33,644 nucleotides of DNA from Saprospiraceae bacterium (GCA_020628725.1 JAHDEO010000015.1:1136-34779), one strand, 5' to 3'. Numbered from the stretch's first letter, positions 18,365-28,369 are shown. Notes: generated by a model not told the origin, from the letters alone. Program-made: numbers and translations.

Positions 18365-19828
18365 TTATTTTCCGGAGTTTTCCAGTTCTTCTAACAGTTT
18401 AATATATTTCCCATCGGGGAATAATTCTTTATAAACTTCTTTTGCAGAATTGGCTATTTTAATATCTTCTCTGATGTTAGCCGTAAGGTATTCTGCCCAA
18501 ATGATGTCTTCGTTATATTTGTGTTTTTCTTTGGCATTTTGGATATAATAAAAACCAATTTTGCTTATTTCACTCAATCTCAGATTGTGAATGAAGTCAA
18601 GAATTTCGTTGTAGGCATCTTTGTAGTTAGGGTTTGAATGAGGAACTATTTTAGATAAAGCATGATCTTCTTGTGAAATATACATTTCGTAAAAAATACG
18701 CCCGACCAATCCTTTCAAATAAGGTTCATCAGGATATTTTTCTATTAATTTCAACGTATAGAAAAGCCCGGTACCGAGATTTCCCAAATGAAAATAGGCT
18801 TCTACTTTTTCAAACTCACTGCGTTTTTGAAGCAGTTCAAATTGATTAATATCGCGAATTTGGAGTTGTTTTCCTGTATTGGGATAATCTGCCAGCATGG
18901 CTTCCAGTTTTTCCTTTCGCGGAATGCAATCAGGGTGTGTTTTTAATGAGTCTTCCTCCCAATCTATCAATTCATCGCTATCCGAGAATTTGAATACTTC
19001 CTCTTTTTCAAGCCATTTATCTTTGAATGGATAGGCTTCCAAATCAAAATGACGCTTCAAATCAATGGCACTAATCGAATCTTCTTTATTGATTTTGTCG
19101 AGATTCAGTAGACATTGAAGCGCGCCGTCTGTGTGGTATTTTGTCTTTTTTAAATATTCAACACCGAGTGCGTCTGCCTCGCTTTCATGCTCTCGTTTGT
19201 GGTATCTGTCAGCGAATACTTTCTTTCTCATGAATTCGGAAAGTGCCTGAAATTGATTGTATTCCTGCCGTGCAATTTGTCGTATTTCCTTTTTGACAGA
19301 TATGGAATTGAGCATGGCAACATTTTTTTTGATGGTATTATTTACATGATCCAATTTTAAGTGAGCCAACTCATGCGCCAATACGAAAGCAACCTGACTT
19401 TCATTATCAAGTCTCGACAATAATTCCAAATTGAACACTAAAGTACCGTCACCCACACAGTAGGCGTTTGGATAGGGCAACCTGCCGATGAGTAAGCGAG
19501 GATTGAGCGCAGCCAATTCAGGATTCGAACTGACGATAACATCAAAAATAGGTTGAAAATAATCGGTCACCAGCGGGTCGAAAATGAAAGCGTCATTCTC
19601 GATGCGTCTGACCAGAGCATCTTTACGTTCTTCATAGGTTTCCAAAATATCTTTATCTTTTCGCTTGTCAAGTTGCTTAATATCAATAAGATATTGCGAT
19701 TCAATGGCTTCAATCATTACCGCTTTTTCCTCACTGTCATCATAGGAACTTGGTAGATAAGCAAGGTTATCTTGAGCAAAAAAGGTAGTAGGAATTAATA
19801 AGGTTAACACCCAAAAAGTGAGCCTCAT
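18365..19828 (-). CDS. M48 family metalloprotease
   Basis: VLAHELAHLKLDH (HExxH) and HESEADALGVEYLKKT; signal peptide. Confidence 0.93.
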   Translation of the reverse strand: MRLTFWVLTLLIPTTFFAQDNLAYLPSSYDDSEEKAVMIEAIESQYLIDIKQLDKRKDKDILETYEERKDALVRRIENDAFIFDPLVTDYFQPIFDVIVSSNPELAALNPRLLIGRLPYPNAYCVGDGTLVFNLELLSRLDNESQVAFVLAHELAHLKLDHVNNTIKKNVAMLNSISVKKEIRQIARQEYNQFQALSEFMRKKVFADRYHKREHESEADALGVEYLKKTKYHTDGALQCLLNLDKINKEDSISAIDLKRHFDLEAYPFKDKWLEKEEVFKFSDSDELIDWEEDSLKTHPDCIPRKEKLEAMLADYPNTGKQLQIRDINQFELLQKRSEFEKVEAYFHLGNLGTGLFYTLKLIEKYPDEPYLKGLVGRIFYEMYISQEDHALSKIVPHSNPNYKDAYNEILDFIHNLRLSEISKIGFYYIQNAKEKHKYNEDIIWAEYLTANIREDIKIANSAKEVYKELFPDGKYIKLLEELENSGK

Positions 19829-19903
19829 GGAATTATGTTTTGATAGTTAGTAAATAGGTTTTTGTAGAGGATAGAGATTTAAGAGGCTGACAAATAACGA
19901 TAC

Positions 19904-19951
19904 AAAACTACACATAAATGACGAAATTTTTGCCATTTTATGTGTAGTTTT
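19904..19951. terminator. Hairpin downstream of tpiA
   Basis: AAAACTACACATAAA / TTTATGTGTAGTTTT exact 15-bp arms. Confidence 0.75.
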
Positions 19952-20003
19952 TAGAATTATTTTTCGGAATTATTCTCGCCTGTTACACGGTACTAAACAT
20001 ACT

Positions 20004-20792
20004 CTAAGAAGCGAGGCATTTCATCATAATGGAAATAATCTCTGTAAAACTATCCGCTTTAAGAGATGCCCCGCCTATCAATCCACCATCAACATCAGGC
20101 TGGCTGAATAATGACTCTGCATTAGCAGGTTTGCAACTGCCACCGTAGAGGATTGTTGTATTTTCGGCAATGTTAGAATCATATTGATTGGCGATGAGTT
20201 TGCGAAGCGCAGCGTGCATATCTTGTGCTTGGTCGGGCGTAGCGGTTACGCCTGTACCGATAGCCCATACGGGTTCGTAAGCGATGATTACTTTGGAAAA
20301 ATCGTCTTTGGATAAGTGAAATAAACTCTCTCGCAGTTGTGTTTCCACATGCGCTTCATGTGTGCCTGCCTCGCGTATTTCAAGTGCTTCGCCACAACAA
20401 AAAATGGGTGTCAATCGCGTTTCGAGGGCTTTATTTACCTTTTCAGCAAGGAAATCATGACTTTCGTTGAAATACTTACGACGTTCAGAATGTCCAATTA
20501 AAACGTATTGACAACCAATATCTTTTAACATCTCCGGAGCCGTCTCGCCCGTGTATGCACCTGATGCCTGTGTGTAGCAATTTTGCCCACCAACACCAAA
20601 AGTTGTATTATTATCTTCCGAAATGTAATTTACACAATTTGCTAAATAAGGTGCAGGAGGATGAATGACCACCTTAATTTGTTTTGGTAAATTATTGTTA
20701 GAGAGATATTTGTTGATGTCGTGGGTGAGCTGGGTAGCTTGGTTTTGGTTGAGGTTCATTTTCCAATTTCCGGCAACGATCTTATAGCGCAT
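20004..20792 (-). CDS. tpiA: Triosephosphate isomerase
   Basis: VAGNWKMNLN, IGHSERRKYF, AYEPVWAIGTG, GGLIGGASLKADSF. Confidence 0.98.
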   Translation of the reverse strand: MRYKIVAGNWKMNLNQNQATQLTHDINKYLSNNNLPKQIKVVIHPPAPYLANCVNYISEDNNTTFGVGGQNCYTQASGAYTGETAPEMLKDIGCQYVLIGHSERRKYFNESHDFLAEKVNKALETRLTPIFCCGEALEIREAGTHEAHVETQLRESLFHLSKDDFSKVIIAYEPVWAIGTGVTATPDQAQDMHAALRKLIANQYDSNIAENTTILYGGSCKPANAESLFSQPDVDGGLIGGASLKADSFTEIISIMMKCLAS

Positions 20793-20799
20793 GGTTTGT

Positions 20800-20984
20800 A
20801 ATGCTTAAATGATGAAATGATACAATGCTTAAATATTTCTAATGAGTGAATGAGTGAATTTTGAATGAGTGAATATTTTAATAGAGTAATGAAGCGAATA
20901 ATGTTTGTATTACTATTCATTCATTCGCTCATTCAAAATTCACTCATTTATTATGGCACTGTATCATTTCATCATTTAAGCATT
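20800..20984. repeat. Inverted pair of octamer arrays between tpiA and the sanA-like gene
   Basis: Exact 25-bp terminal inverted repeats AATGCTTAAATGATGAAATGATACA (20800-20824 / 20960-20984); AATGAGTG units within both arms. Confidence 0.95.
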
Positions 20985-20985
20985 G

Positions 20986-21639
20986 CTACGGGCAAATATA
21001 TTCTTTTTTACCGAGAAATTTAGGCTTTGTGCGTAAGATGTAGAGGTCGAGCATGGCTTTTGGTCGGGCGAGGTATTCGCGGTAAATCGGGTAATCCCAA
21101 CGGCGGGGCGAACGAGCATTATACGCGACAACATCTACGCCGTAATGTTTGCCGACGAAGGCTGCGCGGTAGTTGTGAAAGCGTTGAGATATGACCGTGA
21201 TGCGCTCTTGTTGGAATACTTCTTTGCTACGAACTACAGAATCCAGTGTACGGAACCCGGCATAATCCATAGCAATACAACTGTCGGGTACACCAAGTCT
21301 GATGAGTGCATTTTGGAGGTCGCGAGGTTCGTTATAGCTATGGTGTCCGTTGTCGCCACTGACAAGGAGGCACTTAACTTTTCCGGCTTTATAGAGTTGG
21401 TGAGCTGCTTTGATTCGATAGGTGAAATAGGGGTTTGCGTAGCCGCTTGATAGTCGCTTGGTGGTTCCCAACACTAAACCGACGTCATTTGCAGGAATGT
21501 CTTTGATATTGTCATACAAACGATGTTCATTGCTAAGAATAATCCATGCATTTGTCAGAAAAAATAGCGCGATGCCTGCAAGGGTAAGTTTGACGCCCGT
21601 CTTAAAAAGCCATTTAAAGGTTGACCACAGTTTTCTCAT
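20986..21639 (-). CDS. SanA/YdcF-like DUF218 membrane protein
   Basis: VGLVLGTTKRLSSG, LLVSGDNGHHSYNEP, VISQRFHNYRAAF; start re-assigned to MRKLWSTFKW because upstream codons lie in a repeat. Confidence 0.85.
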   Translation of the reverse strand: MRKLWSTFKWLFKTGVKLTLAGIALFFLTNAWIILSNEHRLYDNIKDIPANDVGLVLGTTKRLSSGYANPYFTYRIKAAHQLYKAGKVKCLLVSGDNGHHSYNEPRDLQNALIRLGVPDSCIAMDYAGFRTLDSVVRSKEVFQQERITVISQRFHNYRAAFVGKHYGVDVVAYNARSPRRWDYPIYREYLARPKAMLDLYILRTKPKFLGKKEYICP

Positions 21640-21668
21640 ATATTGTGTTGCGTTTGGAGGAATAGTTT

Positions 21669-21769
21669 CATTGTTCGATTGCTTCATTGTTCGGTTGTTA
21701 TTGTGGTTTTTTGCTTTGCAAAAAACTCATTTAAACCATGAAGCAATTCAGCAATAAAACAATGGTAGT
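21669..21769. repeat. Composite element: octamer array - hairpin core - inverted octamer array
   Basis: CATTGTTC-GATTGCTT-CATTGTTC-GGTTGTTA; TTTTTTGC-TTT-GCAAAAAA at 21707-21725; ATGAAGCA-ATTCAGCA-ATAAAACA-ATGGTAGT. Confidence 0.8.
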
Positions 21770-21852
21770 AGCTTATTAACCAAATAGCTCGCAACAAAAA
21801 TCGTGCTAAGAGAATGTATGATGATTCAACACTTTGATAGAAATATAAAAAC

Positions 21853-21880
21853 GGGGTTGTGTAATTTTTTACACAACCCC
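21853..21880 (-). terminator. Rho-independent terminator of the 930-aa gene
   Basis: GGGGTTGTGTAA-TTTT-TTACACAACCCC, followed on minus by GTTTTTATATTT. Confidence 0.9.
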
Positions 21881-21887
21881 TCGTTAA

Positions 21888-24680
21888 TTATCTTCTGTCG
21901 GAATTGATATTTGTACCTTGTGTACCGATGTTACTGTTGGTATATTCAATATGCAAAGCAGGAGCTTCTTCCGAAGGATTTTCATAGGATTTTGCAACTC
22001 TCCTTCCCGTTCCTTCTATAATGAAGGTGATGGCAGTATTTTCTTCTTGCCAATCAGCTTTATTAACTAATTCTTGGATAAAATCGGCTAAATTTTCGGT
22101 CCGATATTTCCTTCCTTCTTCCCAAGTTTCCGGTTCCCATAAAACTGCCGGATTAGCTATTTTTTCACGCGAAGAAACGTTGAGCTTATCACTTTTAAAA
22201 GGTGGTGAATTATTAATGTCTTCAACAGAAATCATCAAAGTGCCTGGTCTGTTATTTTCACTTTCAGCAACAAACTCCAAGTAGGCATTAGAGATTTGAG
22301 CTCCTGCCGGAATATTGATACTTGTAAATCTCAATCCAATCACTTGGTTTCCTTTTCCGGGAGCACTTACGAGCCTAAGTTTATTTTTATATGAGGCAAT
22401 ACTTCCGGTTTTACCATTTTCCTCTACATCATCTTCTGGTGAAGCGATACGATATGTAACAACCGTGGTAGAATTTGGAATAATACAATTACATTGTCCA
22501 TCATGTATACCGTCCAAATTGTCGGATGTCCTACATGGCGTTTCGACAGGCGGACAGCCTTTGCAACAACATTCACCATTTTCTGTATCGTTTACAGTAT
22601 TGGGGTCTCCATCGTCGCAAGGTGTACCTGCTATCGGACATGTGGTATACTTGACTATCAATTCAGGGGCTTGTGCCACACCGTTTTCGCGTGCCTGAAC
22701 GACGCGATTCCCAGACGTTCCTGTAATGTAAATGCCAATATTACTATTTGGTCCAAAACTACTTCTGTTTACAATTTCCTGAAGTATATTACTGATATTG
22801 GGTGACTGTTGTGCGTCTCCTCGTTGACCTGCACTCCAAGGCTCTACTTCCCATTGAACACGACCATTGACCATAGGACGATTAGTAATATTATTGGGAA
22901 AATCAGCATTGAAATCTGCCACACTGCTGTTTTTCTCCATACTTATCATGAAAGTAGCTGGTTCTATGGCAGTTGCTCCTGCCGTAAATTGGAGAACGGC
23001 ACTAGTAATCCTCGCGCCTTTGGGAATACCCATGTCTGCATTGCGGAAAATGAATGCTGCGATGTTGATTTGGTCGCCCATTGGAATAAGCGCACTATTC
23101 AGAATGACTGTTCCGTCTTTACCTTCATGAGCGTCATGGATGCCGATGCTGACAGGTGTCTCAACGGTTGTCTCCTTGCTTTCAGAACAAGGGGCTATGC
23201 GACTTACAATTATAATAGTGTCACAAAGAGTATCTGCCGAGTCTCTAAAAGTCAACTCAATATCAGCCGTCGTATTTGTAGCAAAAGGTCCGATTTCAAA
23301 AGATTCTCCCGACGGGATGGACGGAGATGTTGTCATATCATGGCTGACCGTATAAAAACCACTTCCGTTTTCAACTGTTGCGCTTACCGTAATTGTAAAT
23401 GTATCGTCCGCAAGATTGTTGGGCGTACAGTTGTCGTCACATGTAGTACCGATTTCGGTAGCATTAATACCGCAGATTGGTGGTGCAGTTCTAAAAGAGC
23501 TGAACTCTGAACAGCCTTCATCTGTTTTTATTCTCCACACATAATCAGTATTCGGTTTTAAGCTAATAGGTAAATTGTAACTTGTACCGTTTACCAATCC
23601 CTGATGTATAGGGTCTTCTGTGTGTTCTTTACTAAGATGACACTTATTTTCATGTTTGTAAATGTATAACCAGTTGAACTCACTAACTAAGTAGAGATTA
23701 CCCTGTTTATCCATTGTCACTCCCTCAAATTTTGATGCTCTCCCTGATGGTAAAACTCTGGGAAGTGTACGTTGACTGTAAATTCTGTTACAATTTGGAT
23801 CAACCTCAATGAGTGTGTTGCTTTCGTGGCTCAAAAGCAAGAAATGATCATCTACATCAAAATTATTAAAAACGGATAATTGATTCGGATGATAAATGCC
23901 GGACAAGTCACTTAAGGTAGTAGCTATGCTACAATTCTTCAATGTGTTTGACGATGATGAATTCCCCCTGTTAAAACAGTGTATCTCTCTTCTTTTTTCA
24001 TCAACTACATAAATTCTGTTTTCAGTAACATCATAAGAGATACCTTCAATACCGTCTCCACTAAAGGTTGTCCACGGAATGCCATTACGGAATAACCGAA
24101 CAGAAGGCTTACCGCTTTTACTAATGAATGAGGTAGTTGGAAAAATATCAACAAAATAAACTCTGCCTTCGTCTTCTTCTATAATAGCAAAGTTATTTCC
24201 ACCTAAATGAACTATATCCTCAGTATCATTCCAGCCTGATAAAGTAATAGTTCTAATAACTTCACCATTTAAATCAGTAATAATAATTTCTCTTGATGTC
24301 CTTCCGGCACTTGGCTTATTGGTAATCATGTATAGAAGGTTCTCATCAGAAACGTAGGTAATACCTGATAAATCTTCTGTATTAATTACTTCAAGCGAGT
24401 CTACGGCTACGTAATTTCCTAAATCCAAATTATTACGCTTAGGTTCAAAAGTGTTTCCTTCGTAAATCTCAAAAGTCGCATTAATCAGACCTCCATTCCA
24501 TCGGAAAGTGGGTGATAGTCCTACATTAGTAGCACCATCAGCAGGAGAACTGAGAGTAGGTGGTGTCTGGGTAATCGGTAGTCGTTCGTTTGGTGTTGTC
24601 TCAAAAGTGGCTTGAATCGCAGTAATGGATAGCAATACAATAGCCATACATGCGAAAATTCTACTTTTCGTGTTAGACAT
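21888..24680 (-). CDS. Modular secreted protein: FN3-like fold, SdiA-regulated-type propeller, Cys-rich linkers, two homologous beta-sandwich domains
   Basis: LSSPADGATNVGLSPTFRW; DLSGITYVSDENLLYMITN...EGISYDVTENRIYVVDEKRREIH; duplicated IPKGARITSAVLQF / IPAGAQISNAYLEF domains. Confidence 0.75.
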   Translation of the reverse strand: MSNTKSRIFACMAIVLLSITAIQATFETTPNERLPITQTPPTLSSPADGATNVGLSPTFRWNGGLINATFEIYEGNTFEPKRNNLDLGNYVAVDSLEVINTEDLSGITYVSDENLLYMITNKPSAGRTSREIIITDLNGEVIRTITLSGWNDTEDIVHLGGNNFAIIEEDEGRVYFVDIFPTTSFISKSGKPSVRLFRNGIPWTTFSGDGIEGISYDVTENRIYVVDEKRREIHCFNRGNSSSSNTLKNCSIATTLSDLSGIYHPNQLSVFNNFDVDDHFLLLSHESNTLIEVDPNCNRIYSQRTLPRVLPSGRASKFEGVTMDKQGNLYLVSEFNWLYIYKHENKCHLSKEHTEDPIHQGLVNGTSYNLPISLKPNTDYVWRIKTDEGCSEFSSFRTAPPICGINATEIGTTCDDNCTPNNLADDTFTITVSATVENGSGFYTVSHDMTTSPSIPSGESFEIGPFATNTTADIELTFRDSADTLCDTIIIVSRIAPCSESKETTVETPVSIGIHDAHEGKDGTVILNSALIPMGDQINIAAFIFRNADMGIPKGARITSAVLQFTAGATAIEPATFMISMEKNSSVADFNADFPNNITNRPMVNGRVQWEVEPWSAGQRGDAQQSPNISNILQEIVNRSSFGPNSNIGIYITGTSGNRVVQARENGVAQAPELIVKYTTCPIAGTPCDDGDPNTVNDTENGECCCKGCPPVETPCRTSDNLDGIHDGQCNCIIPNSTTVVTYRIASPEDDVEENGKTGSIASYKNKLRLVSAPGKGNQVIGLRFTSINIPAGAQISNAYLEFVAESENNRPGTLMISVEDINNSPPFKSDKLNVSSREKIANPAVLWEPETWEEGRKYRTENLADFIQELVNKADWQEENTAITFIIEGTGRRVAKSYENPSEEAPALHIEYTNSNIGTQGTNINSDRR

Positions 24681-25020
24681 AAAAAATTTTTTGGAGCCTC
24701 AGGGGTACGATAGAGTTTTTGAATCAGATAGGTGAGACAAAAAGGGGTCTAAACATACTACAGAAGCTTAAGTGAGAAAATAGTTTTTGGTGAATGTTCT
24801 ACTAAATGCTAGAGTGTTTTAATTGAACTAATGTTTTTTAGTTAAATTGCTTCAGTTAATAATTCGTGTAAGTTGCAAAAAATACGCCGTAAAGGTAAGA
24901 AAAGTTCTTTAAGTATTGAGATTTTAACACTTTTTTTACTTATGTAGTTTTGTAAACTTTGTTTTTATTTGATAATCTGTTTTTTGTAAAATTTAAATTA
25001 ATTTATTGGAATTAAAAAAA

Positions 25021-27117
25021 TTACTTCTTTTCATCAGGATACTCAATTCGTACATGATGAATGCTCTTCAACAGCTTCTTCAAAACCCCTTTGCAAGTCT
25101 CCAATTCACTGAAACTTAGATTGCAATCGGTGAATTGTTCCTGTTTAATTTTTCCTGAAACGATATTATCTACCAAGTCATTGATGGCTTGTTCGGTGGG
25201 TTGTTTGATGCTTTTGGCGGCGGCTTCTACTGAATCGGCGACCATAAGAATAGCTTGTTCTTTCGTTTGTGGTTTGGGGCCGGGATAGCGGAATTGGCTT
25301 TCGTCCGTTTCTTCGTCGGGATGCTTTTCGAGATGTTGTCTGTAAAAATATTCTACCCGCGTAGTGCCATGATGCGTAGTGATAAAATCCGTGATAACTT
25401 CGGGTAGACCCGCCTTTTTTGCCATTTTTTCACCTTCAGTAACGTGTTCAATAATGGCTTTCGCACTGTCAAGGTCGCTAGTGTCGTCATGGGGGTTGCC
25501 GTTGCTTTGGTTTTCAATGAAGTTGAGTGGGTGTAAGGTCTTGCCAATGTCGTGGTATAAGGCGGCAACTTTGACCAAGAGCGCATTCGCATTGATAGCC
25601 TTGGCAGCAGCCTCGGAAAGGTTGGCAACTTGCAATGAATGTTGAAGCGTACCCGGAGCTTTGATGGACATATCACGCAATAGCGGTTTATCCAAATCCG
25701 TAAGCTCGACCAGCGTAATTTCGGAAGTAAAACCAAAAATGCGTTCCAATAAAGGTATCAAAGGATACGCCAATAAGGTTAAGAACACATTCACCAACAA
25801 AGAAATATGAATCAAGCCATGCGGACGGAAACTCAGGTTCATAATCGAGCCTTCCTTGATAAGCGATAACCCGAAAAATGCCAAACTATAAACCAAAAGA
25901 ATGTACAACATCGAACGGAAGAAAAGATTCATGTAGCGTGTGCGTACATTGGCGAGTATAGCGACGATTCCTGCAAGGATTTGTACGAAAGTAAATTCGT
26001 AACCCAATGGGCATAAAAAGCTGGCTATCAATACGATGACAATGTGAGTATATAATGCTAATTGAGGATTCTGAAAGTTTTTGATAACGACCGGAACAAT
26101 ACAAAAAGGTATGGCATAAAGCAGCGAGTTGAACCCTGATTTGACGGCAAGGTAGACGACCAAACTAAATACCACTATCCACATTAAAATGAAAATCAAC
26201 TGTCGAAAATCATCAAAAATTTGTCGTTGATTCATTCGTAAAAAACCAACAAAAACACTCATGATAAGTGCCGTCAAAAGGAAGTAACCGAACAAGACCC
26301 AAAGCGGACTTTTTTCTTTGGTAATATTTTGTTCGTAGGCGTTTTTGAGCGAGAGCAATTGTTGGTTGATTTCGCCGGTGATGATGTTGCCTTTATACAC
26401 AATGACATCGCCTTGTCTCACCATATCACGCGAAGGTGTGATTTTTTCGCTTTTTTCTTCTTTATAGTGTTTTTCGGTTTGTGCTTCGTCGTAGATGATG
26501 TTGGGAATGAGCGATTCTTGTAGCGGTCCGGTCAAGAAACCCGGCATTCCCAAGCCGCTTTGAGGAAGGGTGTCAATGATAAATTCGGTGGCTTTTCGAT
26601 TGTTGTAGAAGTTTTGTGCGGGAGTTTCTACCGTATTTTTATAAGTAACTCTTACTTTGAATAAATTACCGCGATTTTGATGTTCGGGGATGAGCGCGAT
26701 GACGCCTTTTTCATATAAATTCGTCAAAACTGCGCGTCCGAATTCTTTATAATTCTCTTGATTATTAATGACTTCTATGTAAGTAGAATCATTTCCCAAA
26801 TCAATTATTTTTTTGGCGAATAATTGGTCAAATCTATTTAGTCCTTCCTCTGTTTTCTTAGGTTCGCGTTGGTAATAGGGACTAAATTCGGCGTCAAAAA
26901 TCTCCGTTTCTTGTCGAATTTCTGTATCGGATTTTAAAATTGCAAAGTCAAATGGTGCTTTCAAATCATCATACATCCATCGTTGCCCTTCTTCAAAATT
27001 GTATTGAAATTTGGCATGTTTTGGAAATAAGAAACTGATAAACACCACGACCAATCCCACCAAAATATATTTGAAAAAGGTCGGGACAGTCTGTAAGATT
27101 TGTTTTGTTCTGCTCAT
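25021..27117 (-). CDS. 7TM-HD (PgpH/YqfF-like) HDIG phosphohydrolase
   Basis: APGTLQHSLQVANLSEAAAKAI, ALYHDIGKT, ITTHHGTTRVEYFY; start re-assigned to MSRTKQ. Confidence 0.93.
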   Translation of the reverse strand: MSRTKQILQTVPTFFKYILVGLVVVFISFLFPKHAKFQYNFEEGQRWMYDDLKAPFDFAILKSDTEIRQETEIFDAEFSPYYQREPKKTEEGLNRFDQLFAKKIIDLGNDSTYIEVINNQENYKEFGRAVLTNLYEKGVIALIPEHQNRGNLFKVRVTYKNTVETPAQNFYNNRKATEFIIDTLPQSGLGMPGFLTGPLQESLIPNIIYDEAQTEKHYKEEKSEKITPSRDMVRQGDVIVYKGNIITGEINQQLLSLKNAYEQNITKEKSPLWVLFGYFLLTALIMSVFVGFLRMNQRQIFDDFRQLIFILMWIVVFSLVVYLAVKSGFNSLLYAIPFCIVPVVIKNFQNPQLALYTHIVIVLIASFLCPLGYEFTFVQILAGIVAILANVRTRYMNLFFRSMLYILLVYSLAFFGLSLIKEGSIMNLSFRPHGLIHISLLVNVFLTLLAYPLIPLLERIFGFTSEITLVELTDLDKPLLRDMSIKAPGTLQHSLQVANLSEAAAKAINANALLVKVAALYHDIGKTLHPLNFIENQSNGNPHDDTSDLDSAKAIIEHVTEGEKMAKKAGLPEVITDFITTHHGTTRVEYFYRQHLEKHPDEETDESQFRYPGPKPQTKEQAILMVADSVEAAAKSIKQPTEQAINDLVDNIVSGKIKQEQFTDCNLSFSELETCKGVLKKLLKSIHHVRIEYPDEKK

Positions 27118-27123
27118 ATAAAC

Positions 27124-27144
27124 GGTAGACGGTGGACGGTGGAT
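27124..27144. repeat. Heptamer array GGTAGAC-GGTGGAC-GGTGGAT
   Basis: Three in-register 7-bp units immediately 5' of the probable start of the 7TM-HD gene. Confidence 0.82.
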
Positions 27145-27284
27145 GGCAAATGGCACTCATCCAAACCGTAATTTACGCGACCGCAATATCTTGAAATATT
27201 TTGAGAAATTAAATTTTCGTAATTATTCGTTTGTGGTTTTCTTAAAAATATTTTCGTAAATAATATTTATATTAAGTTAAAAAT

Positions 27285-27317
27285 AAACCTTATAGGTTTT
27301 TAAAACCTATAAGGTTT
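27285..27317. repeat. Perfect 33-bp palindrome AAACCTTATAGGTTTT-T-AAAACCTATAAGGTTT
   Basis: Exact 16-bp arms, single-base centre; downstream of the arginase gene. Confidence 0.95.
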
Positions 27318-27347
27318 GAACATAATACAGTTGGGTTATTTCATTTT

Positions 27348-28325
27348 TTAACGATACGCTTCAATATTCTTCGTCGCAGACCTTAAAATCCTAAATGCCG
27401 TCTCTGCCATTACATTTTTCTTTTCATCCAATGTAGGATTTACCTCAGTGACTTCAAAACATTTTACTTTCGTTTCCGCGAGAATGACAGAGAAAAAGGC
27501 AATTACCTCATCCTCGAACAAACCATTGGGCACAGGCGTACCCGTACCATGCGAGACGGCATCGCAGTCCAAGCTGTCTACATCGAAAGTGACATATATA
27601 ATGTCAACATCTTCAAGCCGTTTGAGAACGCGTTTGGCAGTGGTCTTGAAGCCATCTTCGCGGGCTTCCTCTACGCCGATTTTGAGCATATGATGACCGT
27701 GAACCATGTGTTCTTCCTCTTCTTCATAATCGCGTAAACCGAGAAAAACCACATTTTCGGGCTTCACTTTAGGTGATGGATGACCGATATTTTTGATAAT
27801 TTCCCAATTCTTACGTGTTTTTTCATTGATAATATTGGGTTTGAGGCCAAATTCAATGCGACTCTCGGCATCCAATCCCATCGAAATACCAAGCGGCATT
27901 CCGTGCATATTGCCCGATGGTGTGGTGTATGGCGTATGCAAATCGGCGTGAGCATCGACCCAAATGATTCCTAATTCTTTATCGGGAAAAGCATTTTTTA
28001 CACCGGCAATCGTACCACCTGCAACGGAATGGTCGCCTGCTAATATAATCGGGAAATCATTCTTTTTCAGTGTTCCCGATACGTATTTTACAATGCGTTC
28101 ATAGAGACGTACCATGCCTTCAATACGCTTAGCGTGAGGCGTTTCGAGGTCAAGTGCGGGGTCGAAAAGTAAGTGGTTTTCGTGCTCAACACGAACCAAG
28201 TCATATTTTTTAAAATAATCATCTGTGGTGTTTTCGGCGGCGGTTTTGATGGCTGCGGCGCACATGCTTGCACCGCGCGTACCCGCCCCGATTTCCGACA
28301 TTACTTCTATTAACTGAATTTTCAT
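27348..28325 (-). CDS. Arginase/agmatinase/formiminoglutamase family protein
   Basis: LAGDHSVAGGTIAG, IIWVDAHADLHTP, YVTFDVDSLDCDAVSHGTGTPVPNG; start re-assigned to MKIQLIEVMSEIGAGTRG. Confidence 0.95.
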   Translation of the reverse strand: MKIQLIEVMSEIGAGTRGASMCAAAIKTAAENTTDDYFKKYDLVRVEHENHLLFDPALDLETPHAKRIEGMVRLYERIVKYVSGTLKKNDFPIILAGDHSVAGGTIAGVKNAFPDKELGIIWVDAHADLHTPYTTPSGNMHGMPLGISMGLDAESRIEFGLKPNIINEKTRKNWEIIKNIGHPSPKVKPENVVFLGLRDYEEEEEHMVHGHHMLKIGVEEAREDGFKTTAKRVLKRLEDVDIIYVTFDVDSLDCDAVSHGTGTPVPNGLFEDEVIAFFSVILAETKVKCFEVTEVNPTLDEKKNVMAETAFRILRSATKNIEAYR

Positions 28326-28369
28326 TGTGCTTAAATTTGGATTATTGATAACAAACGAAATATTATAAT

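Noticed and set aside
22809-23510. 233-aa plus-strand ORF
   Set aside because: Antisense to the 930-aa modular gene, no recognisable motif, Cys/Arg/Ile-rich shadow composition.
25353-25736. 127-aa ORF overlapping the 7TM-HD gene
   Set aside because: Alternative-frame shadow of a strongly recognised HD-domain CDS.
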